Assembly: GCF_021491375.1 (NCBI RefSeq)
Contig: NZ_JAKEVY010000001.1
Coordinates: 1,054,001 to 1,118,000 of the forward strand
Direction: 5' to 3'
Source: Flavihumibacter fluminis
GTDB taxonomy: Bacteria; Bacteroidota; Bacteroidia; Chitinophagales; Chitinophagaceae
Length of the DNA: 64,000 nt
Position 1 is the stretch's first letter; every line of letters begins with the position of its first letter. Positions 1 through 9,796 of this stretch are shown one piece after another. The position numbers and the translations under genes are program-made. Below the pieces are notes generated by a model that was given only the letters and a program-made list of their open reading frames with translations, did no database searches and had not been told where the DNA came from.

Positions 1-3000
1 CACTGTATTGCACACTTACCCGCTTCACTGAAGTGATGATTCTTCCTACAATTTTTACAACAGTTCCAATCTCCGGCAAGTCATTCGGATCTCTCTTGAT
101 TTTCAATTTTCCTCTCTTATTTCGAACCGTATCCGGAGCAGGTTTCGCATTTGATTTATCCGGTTTTGGCGCATCCCAGTCGATGGCACGCAACCACCTG
201 GATTTTGCATACAACCTGGTGAAATCCAGTTCAGCTGCCATGTTTTTCTCCTGTCCATTGGAGATAAAATTCCCCAGGCTCTTGGCAAACTCATCCTGCG
301 AAGCAGTCAGCCAGTTGTAACGGGCGGTATAACCAACTCTCACTGTGGTCCAGTCGAGCAGCGGAACCTTTGCAGTTGGTAAGGTATAGGTTATATTGGC
401 CGACTGATCATAGGTGGTATTACGTCCGCCCCTCCAGAACAATTGCCACATCCGACGGCGTTCTCTCTGATCCAGTCTGCCTGAATCTTCGTCTACCCTT
501 GCCCGGTTGACTGCTGTAAAATCAATATTAAGCGACCGGGTAAGATCCCAGCGTAAATTATAATAACGATCAAAGGTGAAGTACTTGTCGTAGGTTTCGG
601 GAATGATGCCTTTAGGGCCTCCCACATTACGCGGACGAATGGCTCCAAACTGCCGGTTTACATCTGCCCGGAAGCTTAATAAGGACGGTGCATAGTTCAG
701 ATTAAACTCTTTCACCAGGTCGTACCATTTGGAAGGTCCCTTGAATTTTTTCTTGAAGGGCTCCCAATATTTTGGAGTGCCTACATAATTGTAACCCAAT
801 CCCGCACGATGTTTGGCCATCTCTTCTGATTCAATCAGGGGACTGAATCTTTCCACCTTGGTATATGAATAACTCACATCAAAATTCTCCACACTATACA
901 CTTTCTGTTTCTTACCGGAGGTATTCAGTTTTCGAACATTGGTGAAATTGACAGTTTTAGTTGTGGTTACATCCACCGCCTCTTTGCGAATGGAATCCCT
1001 GTCGGCGCCACTGGCAGCATCCAGCTTGTCTTTCAGTTTTACATCCAGGTCGTAGGGATCATACTCCGGTGTCAATACAGTTTGAGAATAACCAGCATAA
1101 ACTGGAATACTCACACCTGCTTTTTCAGGAAGGAGTTTGCCCAACTCCAGGTTGGTGGCCGCATCAAACTGTGTAAAGTTTTCGCGACTCCTTTCATTCA
1201 CTCGCTGCTCCAGGTTACCAAACCCGATACTGCGTGCAGCAGCTGACAAAGAAACGGTTCCCAGATCCGCCAGTTTGATATCAACCCGGCCGGTAGCAGC
1301 CCAACCGCCACTCTCATCCAGTGATGACAAACGCAATTCGTTGAACCATACCTCGGAACATACAGGCGCTCCGGAGTTGTTCACAATACCAAGGAACATA
1401 CCTCTCACTTCACCCAGGTTCGGGTTACCAAAGATGGCATAGGTTTTTCCATCTTCATCTGTTTCAGAATAATAGAGGTTGGTCTGGGTAGAATTATTCC
1501 TGCTCAGCTTCAGGTTGATCAATCGCTGTATAGATAAGTTCAATTCATTTTGTTGTGGCCAAACGATATCCGCCTGCGAATCTGTATAACGTCCGAATGG
1601 TGTAACCTTCAGGGGTATGCGAATTTCATAATAGTTGCCAACGAAATCATTTCCTATCCGGATCACTGCAGATAGCGCATTGTCCTGCACGGCAGGAGAA
1701 CCAACCACACTTTCCGCATGCACAAACATTCTCATCTGACCATACTGACGCAAATCCAGGTTCATCGTTTTGAATACCCCGCGGCCATCCCTGCTTGGCA
1801 GATTACAGAGCTTCATACTCATGGCCTGTTCGTTCTGCAGAATGTTGACGTTGTTATTACTTAATTGCTGAACGCGCAGAATGCCAGGAGGTATCAGGTA
1901 GTTCACCGGTTGACGGGAACCATTCTCTTCCACATTCACTGCCAGCACATTGAATTCGGTAGGCGCATTCGCCGGCAATGGCTTATAGGTTCCTGTTGTA
2001 TCCAGTTCAAAAGCAAAGCGGCGCCATTGGTTGCGCACCAGCTCCAGTTTGGCAAATCGGGTTACTACCGAATCTTCAAAACCAGTCAGGAACATTCGGA
2101 TAAAACGAATCGATTTAAAGTCTGGAATATTTCCCACTTTCTGCTCATACTCAGCAATTGGAATCCGGAAAAGATACCACTTACGCTGAGGACCTTCACC
2201 TGCAATAATGCGTTCATCCGTAATATAGTTCTGTCCCACTACCAGGTCCTGCGGACGCAGGTTCACGCGGTACTGAAAATATTCTTCCAGTTCATTCAGG
2301 GTGTTATCGCGGTTCAGGTCTTCCTGATCTGGATACAAAGTGAAAGCTGTTGTTACAGTTGAGTTCGCTGCCGCGATGGGTGAGTTGCCATGCGGGTTGT
2401 TGATGTTTTTATAACGCGCCAGGATATCTCCCCCGGGGTTATTGTAAAACTCATCCCGATAATTGCGGAAGTTGTCATTCGCAGGATCCGCTAATGCCTG
2501 TTGATACGCGGGCGAGTTGGTTCCAAAATTAGCAGCCAGTTGATTCAGGTAAGCATTGAATTTTCTGCGTTCCGCATCATCATCTAAACCATCGAAACCG
2601 ACATCCTGGAAGGGGCGGTCGGTTGGGTCATTGCTAAAGGCAGTTGTTACCTGGATCGGGTTGTTCGGTGTATTTCCCCAGGTACCACTTGAATCTACAG
2701 TTGCCTGGATGTTGGGAGTTGGTAAACCATTTTCAAAAAACCTGCGACCATCGCGCAGCACATCTTCTGAAATATTACCCAGGTTGAAATAGAGTTGACC
2801 ACCATTGCTGTTTGGGTTATCCAGGAAAGGATCCTGCATCCAGAATTCAATGAACTCCACGTTGCCGGTTTCAAAATCTACCTGGTCCAACCCGCGCATG
2901 ATACCACCCCATCGTTGTTCGGGGTTGAGCAGTTTACCATTGGCACTTACACTTCCCGGTCTTGCATCAAAGTTATACGGACCACGATCTCTCGGGTAAT

Positions 3001-5836
3001 AAGCCAGGTCAAAAGTGATCAGTTGGGCGGTTCCAAAATCAGGTGTTCGCGCAGGAAATAACTGGTTTTGTGTTACCGCGCGGATCTTGGGGTCCAGGAA
3101 ATAATCATTTGGGAAAAAGGACGTCAGCGGGTTATTAGGTGCCCTTCGATCCTGCAGGTTGGGCTCAATATTATACCAGGCCAGTTTGGCGCGATTATAC
3201 CCATAGGCCAATGAATCACTCAGTTCTCCTTCGGGGAACAATCCATTTCCCTGGGGCGTGGAAGCCAGGGTCCAGTTGATCAGCGGAAAGCGAAGATCAA
3301 TACTGTTTCGGGTGCCTTCAAAATCATCTACATATATAAGTCCGCTCTCTCCCTTACCGATTTGTGGTGGGTGACCCGGTTTCAGAATAGCGCCCTCACC
3401 ATAGGCAGTGATGGTACTCATTTCCGTGGTCTTGTAAAACGGAATTTTATCCAGCCATCGGGTTAGTCGGGGTGCTTCTGCTCTGTAACTGAAATCCAAC
3501 CCGTACATGGTATTTCGGATCGGATCTTCATTGTAATTCATTTTCGTGAAAAAGGGGCGCTCACCCAATCGTACAATTTGTCCCCCGATTGTAAAAGATT
3601 CCTTCACTGTATTGATGGCCATATAATCCCACCGGACCCCCATATAATTTCGTTGCTGTATACCGAATGTGGCATTGTTCTCAAAACCCACCTGTACCGG
3701 AATGCCGGAATTGAGAATTGCCTGGTTGATGATCTTCACGGAACCCAGGTTATAATCCACCATGTAATCAATACCTTCTACGAGGGTACGGCCACCAGAG
3801 GTAACAGTAACCGATCCCTGCGGCACATTGAATGCTCCCAGCGGGATATCAGAAGTTGCCTGTCCCTTTGCTGTACCACTAATGATGAAACGATCAAGGT
3901 TCGCATAGGTTTTGGCGATCTCCTTAATGGTATCATAGAGAGGAAGGAAGAGATATTTATCCTTGATTTCCTGTGGCACCCCCTGGAAGGCAACACTGTC
4001 GAGGTCGCGACCAAAAGGCTCCAGGAAAGGAAAGATAATTCTTGCCTGGTTGGAGATCACGGTAAAGCCTTCAATATAGTCAAAGACCCCATCGGGTTGG
4101 GGATCCCGGTTATTATTAAGGCGGTCGAGGTTTAAGATTGTAATAAGAGGTATGCCGGTTCTGGGACCTTCAGGCAGATAGCGTTTGGTACCCAGACTGG
4201 GCTCTTCATATAATACGTTGAGTTTGAAATCAGCCGGCTGCACACTTGAGATATAACCTCCATCCCGCGTACGCAGTGCATACACGTTTTTCATCATGAG
4301 GTCAAAAATGGGCAGGGTGGTACGTTGCGAAGTTGCTTTCAGCATTTTCAGGAAAAGCACTTTGGGATTACCTGCAATGATGGCGGTGGTATCGGGTGGT
4401 ACATCCTGCGAGAATTCACCTACCTGGTAGATTTTTCCATTGTAGCTATACTGAAACGCGATACCTAAAACCTCATCCGGTTGAAGGGGTTGGTTCAGGG
4501 ATAGGAAACCAACCTGCGGGTTGAAATAATAATCATTGGGACCGAGTTTCCGCGCAAAGGTTTTCTCAAAATCCTGTACGGGGCGTAAACCCAAACTACC
4601 CAGTTTGCCGGTAACGGTTGCTGACCTTCTGCTGGCGGGATCAGAAACCAGGGCCTGATACAAACCATTCACTGTATTGGATGGCAAAGAGTCAGGCGTT
4701 ACCGGGGTTGGGAAATTAAAAGGAAAACGTTCCCCGAGGTCGGCCAGTGCTACGATATCACGGGTTTCGGTAGTTGCTCCATTCCGGTTGGTAACCCAAA
4801 CTTCGAGGCGCAGAATATTCACGAGGGAATTCACAGCAGGCAAACTGCCCATCGCCCTGTTATAATTTTTACGGAAGAATTGCGACATCAGGAAGTGCCG
4901 GTTTTCTTCGTAATCATTGATTTTAAATTCAAAGTTGGTGGTGGCAGCACCTCCAACCAAACCGAGTGATTGTCTTTGTGCACGCTGGTTGGCCAGGATA
5001 CCGGTAATAAATAATTTACCAAACTGCAGTTGGGTTTTAATACCAAAAAGGGATTGCGCTCCTGGAATCAAAGAACCCTTGGTTGAAAAAGATACATTCC
5101 CTGCTTCGATGCGTTTGATGATTTCATCCGGGCCGCCGGTATAGTCCAGCTTGAGCTGGTTTTCAAAATCGAAATTGGCCTGGGTGTTATAGGTGATAGG
5201 CAATTTCATTTTATTGCCAATATTCCCCAGCACACTCAGGTTGGCATTCATGTCAAAGTCGAAACCACCATTTCTCCGGGCTCGTTCAGGAAGAGTTGGG
5301 TTTTTGATATTTTGTCCCTGGTAGCCGGCGATGATGTCAACATTCCCCATGGGCCGTACATCTACCTTGCCGCCGCCAAAGATGCGGTTGAAGAAAGATT
5401 CGGAAACCGATAGTTTGGGTTTGATGTTTTTTCTGTTCAGGCTGCTCAGCACATCTGCCCGCTGGCGGAAATAATCACGTTCCTGGATGGCTGCCCTGTA
5501 CCGGAGGTACTCCTCAAAAGTCATGTAGGTTGGTGTCCGGTAGTATTTATCACCAATTTTCTCGACGATGAAATACTGCCGGGTAACCGGATCGTACTCA
5601 ACGGTTTTATTAATATTCGAAGGATCGTTCAGGTCGAAAGGATTTTTCCGGATGCCTGGTTCTGCGCGGCGGTCTTCCAGGGGAAAGCGTAGGGTGTCTG
5701 GAGCTTTTATTACTGGAACATTAGGAACTGTGTCTTGCGGATTGCTTGTAGAATCCTGCTGTGAGTATCCAGCCAATCCCGGGCAAAGAAATGCCAGGAT
5801 CATAGAAATGATCAGTAGGAGACGCCCACATTGCAT
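1..5836 (-). CDS. sprA: SprA/Sov outer-membrane translocon of the type IX secretion system, 3' part missing
   Basis: An open frame of about 1945 codons runs off the left edge without a stop. I translated it from the sequence. It opens with a hydrophobic signal peptide (MQCGRLLLIISMILAF...) followed by a long beta-rich protein with SprA-like blocks such as GGKVDVRPMGNVDIIAGYQG near residue 140, YVDDFEGTRNSIDLR near 850 and APVCSEVWFNELR near 1500. SprA is the giant (about 2400 residue) outer-membrane pore through which T9SS cargo and gliding adhesins leave the cell, so about 450 residues should lie outside the window. ATG at 5836 is used; an in-frame GTG at 5851 would add five residues. The gene follows ruvA with a 60-bp gap and is probably cotranscribed with it. 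Confidence 0.93.
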   Translation of the reverse strand, partial: MQCGRLLLIISMILAFLCPGLAGYSQQDSTSNPQDTVPNVPVIKAPDTLRFPLEDRRAEPGIRKNPFDLNDPSNINKTVEYDPVTRQYFIVEKIGDKYYRTPTYMTFEEYLRYRAAIQERDYFRQRADVLSSLNRKNIKPKLSVSESFFNRIFGGGKVDVRPMGNVDIIAGYQGQNIKNPTLPERARRNGGFDFDMNANLSVLGNIGNKMKLPITYNTQANFDFENQLKLDYTGGPDEIIKRIEAGNVSFSTKGSLIPGAQSLFGIKTQLQFGKLFITGILANQRAQRQSLGLVGGAATTNFEFKINDYEENRHFLMSQFFRKNYNRAMGSLPAVNSLVNILRLEVWVTNRNGATTETRDIVALADLGERFPFNFPTPVTPDSLPSNTVNGLYQALVSDPASRRSATVTGKLGSLGLRPVQDFEKTFARKLGPNDYYFNPQVGFLSLNQPLQPDEVLGIAFQYSYNGKIYQVGEFSQDVPPDTTAIIAGNPKVLFLKMLKATSQRTTLPIFDLMMKNVYALRTRDGGYISSVQPADFKLNVLYEEPSLGTKRYLPEGPRTGIPLITILNLDRLNNNRDPQPDGVFDYIEGFTVISNQARIIFPFLEPFGRDLDSVAFQGVPQEIKDKYLFLPLYDTIKEIAKTYANLDRFIISGTAKGQATSDIPLGAFNVPQGSVTVTSGGRTLVEGIDYMVDYNLGSVKIINQAILNSGIPVQVGFENNATFGIQQRNYMGVRWDYMAINTVKESFTIGGQIVRLGERPFFTKMNYNEDPIRNTMYGLDFSYRAEAPRLTRWLDKIPFYKTTEMSTITAYGEGAILKPGHPPQIGKGESGLIYVDDFEGTRNSIDLRFPLINWTLASTPQGNGLFPEGELSDSLAYGYNRAKLAWYNIEPNLQDRRAPNNPLTSFFPNDYFLDPKIRAVTQNQLFPARTPDFGTAQLITFDLAYYPRDRGPYNFDARPGSVSANGKLLNPEQRWGGIMRGLDQVDFETGNVEFIEFWMQDPFLDNPNSNGGQLYFNLGNISEDVLRDGRRFFENGLPTPNIQATVDSSGTWGNTPNNPIQVTTAFSNDPTDRPFQDVGFDGLDDDAERRKFNAYLNQLAANFGTNSPAYQQALADPANDNFRNYRDEFYNNPGGDILARYKNINNPHGNSPIAAANSTVTTAFTLYPDQEDLNRDNTLNELEEYFQYRVNLRPQDLVVGQNYITDERIIAGEGPQRKWYLFRIPIAEYEQKVGNIPDFKSIRFIRMFLTGFEDSVVTRFAKLELVRNQWRRFAFELDTTGTYKPLPANAPTEFNVLAVNVEENGSRQPVNYLIPPGILRVQQLSNNNVNILQNEQAMSMKLCNLPSRDGRGVFKTMNLDLRQYGQMRMFVHAESVVGSPAVQDNALSAVIRIGNDFVGNYYEIRIPLKVTPFGRYTDSQADIVWPQQNELNLSIQRLINLKLSRNNSTQTNLYYSETDEDGKTYAIFGNPNLGEVRGMFLGIVNNSGAPVCSEVWFNELRLSSLDESGGWAATGRVDIKLADLGTVSLSAAARSIGFGNLEQRVNERSRENFTQFDAATNLELGKLLPEKAGVSIPVYAGYSQTVLTPEYDPYDLDVKLKDKLDAASGADRDSIRKEAVDVTTTKTVNFTNVRKLNTSGKKQKVYSVENFDVSYSYTKVERFSPLIESEEMAKHRAGLGYNYVGTPKYWEPFKKKFKGPSKWYDLVKEFNLNYAPSLLSFRADVNRQFGAIRPRNVGGPKGIIPETYDKYFTFDRYYNLRWDLTRSLNIDFTAVNRARVDEDSGRLDQRERRRMWQLFWRGGRNTTYDQSANITYTLPTAKVPLLDWTTVRVGYTARYNWLTASQDEFAKSLGNFISNGQEKNMAAELDFTRLYAKSRWLRAIDWDAPKPDKSNAKPAPDTVRNKRGKLKIKRDPNDLPEIGTVVKIVGRIITSVKRVSVQYS

Positions 5837-5896
5837 ACGAAGAATGCCCACAGTTTTTTCCCAGGTAATTAGTTAGGTAGAACTCCTGCTATAGGC

Positions 5897-6481
5897 TTAG
5901 AGGTTTTTAAGTGCTGATTTGATAATTTCTTCTACTTTGTCAGAACCTGGATGTAGTTGCATAGACTTACGGAGTGCGATTTCTGCCGCCGGACGAGCAA
6001 TTCCAAGTGCCAACAGAGCATTTAACGCATCGGTTTCGGCGGTATTGCCTATTGACACTGAATTATTTAGATCCAACGACTGCTTGGTGAATTTATCCCG
6101 AAGTTCGAGAATTATTCTCTCTGCAGATTTCTTGCCAATTCCTTTTACAGACTCCAATTGTTTCGCATTTCCCTGGATAATGGCCCTTGAAATTTCTTCC
6201 GGTTTCAGGGAAGAGAGCATCATTCTGGCAGTGGAAGCCCCTACTCCATTCACCCCCAGCAGCTGCAAAAACATATCTTTTTCGGCCGGTGTGGCAAATC
6301 CATACAGCAGGTGGGCATCCTCCCGAACCTGGAGATGGGTATACAGCAACCCCTGGGTTTTACCCTGAATTTCACCATATGTGTTTAACGATATAAAGAC
6401 CTCATATCCAACTCCCTGAACATCAATATGAACAAAAGTGGGTGTAAGAAGCGTGAAATTCCCCTTGAGAAAAGCGATCAT
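5897..6481 (-). CDS. ruvA: Holliday junction branch migration protein RuvA
   Basis: The product is about 194 residues, the usual RuvA length. The N-terminal OB fold starts MIAFLKGNF; two helix-hairpin-helix segments follow (LLGVNGVGASTARMML and LESVKGIGKKSAERII); the C-terminal three-helix domain that contacts RuvB ends at KSALKNL. RuvA tetramers bind four-way junctions and load the RuvB motor. The ATG at 6481 gives the canonical MIAFLKG start; an in-frame ATG at 6490 would add three residues. No ruvB or ruvC is nearby. sprA lies downstream on the same strand, and fabH diverges 55 bp away. Confidence 0.95.
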   Translation of the reverse strand: MIAFLKGNFTLLTPTFVHIDVQGVGYEVFISLNTYGEIQGKTQGLLYTHLQVREDAHLLYGFATPAEKDMFLQLLGVNGVGASTARMMLSSLKPEEISRAIIQGNAKQLESVKGIGKKSAERIILELRDKFTKQSLDLNNSVSIGNTAETDALNALLALGIARPAAEIALRKSMQLHPGSDKVEEIIKSALKNL

Positions 6482-6506
6482 AGGCTGCAAAATAAACTAT
6501 TACCCC

Positions 6507-6514
6507 TAAATTTG
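6507..6514 (+). promoter_or_regulatory. Bacteroidetes -7 element for fabH
   Basis: TAAATTTG matches TAnnTTTG exactly, ends 22 bp before the fabH ATG and lies in the ruvA/fabH divergent gap. No clear TTG -33 element is visible. Confidence 0.55.
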
Positions 6515-6536
6515 TGCCGCTTTTGAAATTAAACGC

Positions 6537-7529
6537 ATGACCAAAAAAATTACAGCCGCCATTACAGCCGTAGGCGGTTTTGTTCCCGAGGATAAGTTAA
6601 CCAATGCTGACCTCGAGAAAATGGTTGACACCAACGACGAATGGATCCGCACCAGAACAGGCATTTCCGAAAGAAGAATTTTACGTGGTGAAGGCAAAGC
6701 AACTTCCGATATGGCAGTACCTGCTGTGTTGGACCTGCTTAGTAAAAGAGGGATGAAACCCGAAGAAATCGACTGTCTGATTGTAGCAACTGTTACTCCC
6801 GATATGGTTTTCCCGGCTACTGCCAACATTGTTTGCGACAAGATTGGTGCCGTGAATGCCTGGGGTTATGATATGAGTGCGGCCTGTTCAGGCTTTCTTT
6901 TCGCGCTCACTACAGGAGCCATGTATATTGAAAGTGGCCGGTACAAAAATGTGGTGGTTGTGGGTGCCGATAAAATGAGTGCCATTGTAGATTATACCGA
7001 TCGTAATACCTGTGTTTTGTTTGGCGATGGCGCCGGCGCAGTGTTGCTGGAACCGGATGAAGAAGGATATGGAATCCTGGACAGTCTGCTTAGAACCGAT
7101 GGAAGTGGTCGCCATTTCCTGAACATGAAAGCAGGCGGATCGGCGTATCCTGCTACAATCGAAACAGTTACCAACCGCGAACATTTTGCTTTCCAGGAAG
7201 GCAAGACTGTTTTCAAGTTTGCAGTAAAAGGGATGGCCGATATCAGCGCCGACCTGCTGGAAAAAAACAACCTGACTGGTGCCGATATCGCATGGCTGGT
7301 GCCCCATCAGGCCAACCTGCGTATCATTGATGCCACTGCTGAACGCATGGGATTGGATAAGGACAAAGTAATGATCAATATTCAGCGCTATGGAAATACC
7401 ACCGCAGCTACTATTCCGCTCTGTTTATGGGAATGGCAGGATCAGCTGAAAAAAGATGATCTGTTGGTGTTTGCTGCATTTGGAGGTGGGTTTACCTGGG
7501 GCGCGACCTTGGTGAAGTGGAAAATGTGA
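6537..7529 (+). CDS. fabH: beta-ketoacyl-ACP synthase III (FabH)
   Basis: At 330 residues this is a full-length KAS III. The enzyme condenses an acyl-CoA with malonyl-ACP to start fatty acid synthesis in the cytoplasm. The catalytic triad is visible: Cys117 in AACSGF, His257 in VPHQAN and Asn in the later GNTTAATIP segment. The FabH signature [10 protein letters not shown] is also present. It has its own promoter box at 6507 and a strong terminator at 7571, so it is probably monocistronic. A GA-rich repeat starts directly after the stop codon. The other fatty acid gene in the window, fabD, is 5 kb away and not linked. Confidence 0.95.
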   Translation: MTKKITAAITAVGGFVPEDKLTNADLEKMVDTNDEWIRTRTGISERRILRGEGKATSDMAVPAVLDLLSKRGMKPEEIDCLIVATVTPDMVFPATANIVCDKIGAVNAWGYDMSAACSGFLFALTTGAMYIESGRYKNVVVVGADKMSAIVDYTDRNTCVLFGDGAGAVLLEPDEEGYGILDSLLRTDGSGRHFLNMKAGGSAYPATIETVTNREHFAFQEGKTVFKFAVKGMADISADLLEKNNLTGADIAWLVPHQANLRIIDATAERMGLDKDKVMINIQRYGNTTAATIPLCLWEWQDQLKKDDLLVFAAFGGGFTWGATLVKWKM

Positions 7530-7566
7530 GCATGGAGACAGGAGACAGAGGAGAAGGGAGACGGGA
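7530..7566 (+). repeat. GA-rich stop-adjacent repeat after fabH
   Basis: A purine-only style tract (GAGCATGGAGACAGGAGAC and on, to GGGAGACGGG) begins at the base after the fabH TGA and ends just before the terminator hairpin. It belongs to the GGAGAC family seen at 8.1, 12.1, 15.0 and 33.1 kb. Confidence 0.75.
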
Positions 7567-7570
7567 AATT

Positions 7571-7608
7571 AAAAAAGGTGAAAGAGGTACGCCCCTTTCA
7601 CCTTTTTT
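7571..7608. terminator. intrinsic terminator between fabH and the converging unit
   Basis: AAAAAAGGTGAAAG (7571-7584) pairs perfectly with CTTTCACCTTTTTT (7595-7608) around a 10-nt loop. A-tract and T-tract flank the stem on both strands, so it can stop transcription from either direction. Confidence 0.85.
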
Positions 7609-7623
7609 AATTTCACTAATTTT

Positions 7624-7654
7624 CACATCTCACGTCTCACATCTCACGTCTCAC
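7624..7654 (-). repeat. 7-bp CTCACRT tandem repeat
   Basis: CTCACGT and CTCACAT heptamers alternate about four times. It is the GTGAGAC module read on the minus strand, the same type as at 13.7, 32.5 and 62.7 kb. Here it lies just past the fabH terminator, in the gap shared with the minus-strand unit ending at 8162. Confidence 0.7.
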
Positions 7655-7734
7655 CTTTCCTTTCCTTTCGGGTAATTTTCTCCGTCCATTCGGCCTCTTT
7701 TCTCTAACCAGTCAGTCAATCTCAACCGCTCCCG

Positions 7735-7800
7735 CACTATTGTTTCACTATTATTGAACCACCAGTGAAGCACCAGTGAACCATTCTGCAACCACGCCAA
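7735..7800. repeat. 11-bp phased imperfect repeat
   Basis: Six consecutive 11-bp units can be laid out: CACTATTGTTT, CACTATTATTG, AACCACCAGTG, AAGCACCAGTG, AACCATTCTGC, AACCACGCCAA. Adjacent units resemble each other, with no indels between them. The rest of the 7655-8042 gap is AT-rich and shows no gene that I can support. Confidence 0.5.
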
Positions 7801-8042
7801 TATACTCCACAGGCACAATGAACAGTTCCAGGTTAGTTTAAGCTATACTTAAAGTAATTTATAGCATCTCTATAAAATCAGGTGGTCAGACTCCCTGGTA
7901 TGGTTTCATCAGCATTTTAAATGTCGCATATAGCCATCATTAACCCTATGTAATGTCACCTATAGGTAACCATAAAATTCATCAGAAAACAGTTCCCATA
8001 TTTCTTCCATGCCTCCTTCCCACCAACTTCCTATGCCAATAT

Positions 8043-8161
8043 TCCATGCCTCCCTTGTCTCCCGTCTCCTCTGTCTCCTTTGTCTCCTTTGTCTCCTTTG
8101 TTTCCTCTTCCATTCCTCCATCTTCCATTCCTCCATCTTCCATTCCTCCATCTTCCCTGCT
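8043..8161 (-). repeat. GA-rich stop-adjacent repeat after the nucleoid protein gene
   Basis: Read on the plus strand this is pyrimidine-rich: TTTGTCTCC-type 9-mers (about 8056-8105), then three exact 15-bp copies of CATTCCTCCATCTTC at 8111-8155. It ends at the stop codon of the minus-strand gene at 8162, so the purine strand is the coding strand. Open frames across it are artefacts of the repeat. Confidence 0.8.
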
Positions 8162-9208
8162 TCATGCCTCCTCATCAAAATACAACTTGTAATACTTCTT
8201 GCCTACCGTTTCATCATAACCGCGTTCCAGGAGGTCGCGGCGACCATGGATGTACACATGGAAGTTCTTGTCGAGTTTGAGCACTGATTTGAATACTTTC
8301 TGCTGTTTCTTTACAGCGGCCAGGTGGATATCAAATTCTTCATCAATCACATAGTTGCGATTGGCTTCAAAATGTCGTTTATAATCCATGAAACTGTCCA
8401 CCACATCGGGGTGATGAATCACTTCATCCGCAAATTCCTGGAGATTGAACTGTTCCTTCGACTTGAAATAATCCATCGACTTATTCAGCAAATCAATCTG
8501 ATCGGATTTGCTTACTTCAAATTTCTCTGCATATTCTTTTTCAATAAAGAGTTTGCAAAGTCCCAATGCCTGGTTGGTATGGTGGTAGCTATCCGTATAA
8601 GGCTGTACCTGCAGAAACTCACTGATCCAGTATTGGGTATCGTTCTGTTTATTGGTAGTATCCACCACCAGCACTTTATACCCTTCCGCTTCATTTTCCC
8701 GGATAATCAGACAACCTTTATCCAGCTTATTGATATTGATACCGTCCTCTGCCGCCAACTCCCAGCCACCCGCATGCGAAAACACTTTCAGGAAGGTTTC
8801 CTTGGTTTCAGATTTGAATAAGCCCAATGCTTTCTTTTCTTCCCCCTCCACTAACAACTTATCAAATAACACCACATACAATTCCCCTTCCTTTACTCTA
8901 GCATGCGTGGATTTCTGATAGAGCAACTGCGCCAGGAACGCAGCCACTTTCTGAAAACTGCCGGGATCATCAAAGATCTTTTTGGCATATTGGTATACAT
9001 CATTCAGCTCCAGATCGCTGATATGTGTAAAATGATATACATCGTGTTCATTGAAAGGTGCCAGGAAATAGCGGGTTAATAATCCACGTACAATTTCATC
9101 ATTAAGCGTAAGCGTGTTGGGCGAAAGTTGCAATGCTTCCCCGCGGGTCGGATTTCCTACTTTATGAACGATGGCTTTTTCCAGCGTAACTGCATCAATT
9201 CCTGTCAT
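8162..9208 (-). CDS. nucleoid-associated protein, NdpA/YejK family
   Basis: The 348-residue product has the length and segments of the 37-kDa nucleoid-associated (NdpA) family: an N-terminal region with LTLNDEIVRGLLTRYF, a central FDKLLVEGEEKKALGLFKSETKETFLKV block, and a lysine-rich C-terminal part with HVYIHGRRDLLERGYDE. Relatives bind DNA with the nucleoid; the exact role is not well known. The ATG overlaps the stop of the upstream gene by 4 bp, so translation is probably coupled. Its stop codon abuts a long GA-rich repeat. Confidence 0.8.
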   Translation of the reverse strand: MTGIDAVTLEKAIVHKVGNPTRGEALQLSPNTLTLNDEIVRGLLTRYFLAPFNEHDVYHFTHISDLELNDVYQYAKKIFDDPGSFQKVAAFLAQLLYQKSTHARVKEGELYVVLFDKLLVEGEEKKALGLFKSETKETFLKVFSHAGGWELAAEDGININKLDKGCLIIRENEAEGYKVLVVDTTNKQNDTQYWISEFLQVQPYTDSYHHTNQALGLCKLFIEKEYAEKFEVSKSDQIDLLNKSMDYFKSKEQFNLQEFADEVIHHPDVVDSFMDYKRHFEANRNYVIDEEFDIHLAAVKKQQKVFKSVLKLDKNFHVYIHGRRDLLERGYDETVGKKYYKLYFDEEA

Positions 9209-9756
9209 GGCGCGAAGATAGCGCCTTTGGTATTTTTTTCCTGCAGGGTTCGCTGGGCAGTGAGCTCTCGGTAGCGGGATTTAAACCGCGACCATAAATC
9301 ATAGGAAGAAAGGCGGCTGTATTCATCAGGAACAGTCCCCATGGTCACAAATTGTTTTACTGATGGCCCCTGAAAGAACCTGACTGCTCCCCATCTGATT
9401 CGGTCATCCTGCTGTGCAGGATATTCGATTACATATTGTTCGGTACAAACCACCTGGTCGCGGTCGAGATAATAAACCTCCAGGTATTCTATGGTATCCA
9501 CGAAATAATGTATCTCAAAAATCACCACCCTTCCTTCGGAAACGGTATAATGCCAGGTTTCCCGAATAGGTCGATCGTCTGACAGGAATTTTTGAATATG
9601 AAAGGTTTGTTGTGAAACCAGGGATAAGCTATCCGCCTTATACACAAGGTCATCAATCCGGCTTCGCCAGTCGAATCGTTGTGCAACTGCTTCCTCCCAC
9701 CAAAAATTGCCGGCAACAAGCAACAGCAACCATACCCGGAAAAATCCCCCTTTCAT
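9205..9756 (-). CDS. exported protein of unknown function
   Basis: The 183-residue product begins with a signal peptide (MKGGFFRVWLLLLVAGNFWW, cleavage probably after EEAVA-Q). The mature part is rich in aromatic and charged residues (FEIHYFVDTIEYLEVYYLDRD near 85-105) and shows no catalytic motif that I recognise. ATG at 9756 is preferred over the in-frame TTG at 9765. It overlaps the following nucleoid-protein gene by 4 bp, so the two form an operon. Function unknown. Confidence 0.65.
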   Translation of the reverse strand: MKGGFFRVWLLLLVAGNFWWEEAVAQRFDWRSRIDDLVYKADSLSLVSQQTFHIQKFLSDDRPIRETWHYTVSEGRVVIFEIHYFVDTIEYLEVYYLDRDQVVCTEQYVIEYPAQQDDRIRWGAVRFFQGPSVKQFVTMGTVPDEYSRLSSYDLWSRFKSRYRELTAQRTLQEKNTKGAIFAP

Positions 9757-9796
9757 AACACTCAATTTGCTTTCCGTAAGTTACGAAAATACGGCA

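Noticed and set aside
33-5876. Open frames on the plus strand across the left 5.8 kb
   Set aside because: They lie antisense to the continuous sprA frame, which I could translate throughout, and none resembles a known protein.
8009-8287. Short frames through the TCTCC/CATCTTC repeats
   Set aside because: They are repeat translations and overlap the end of the NdpA-like gene.
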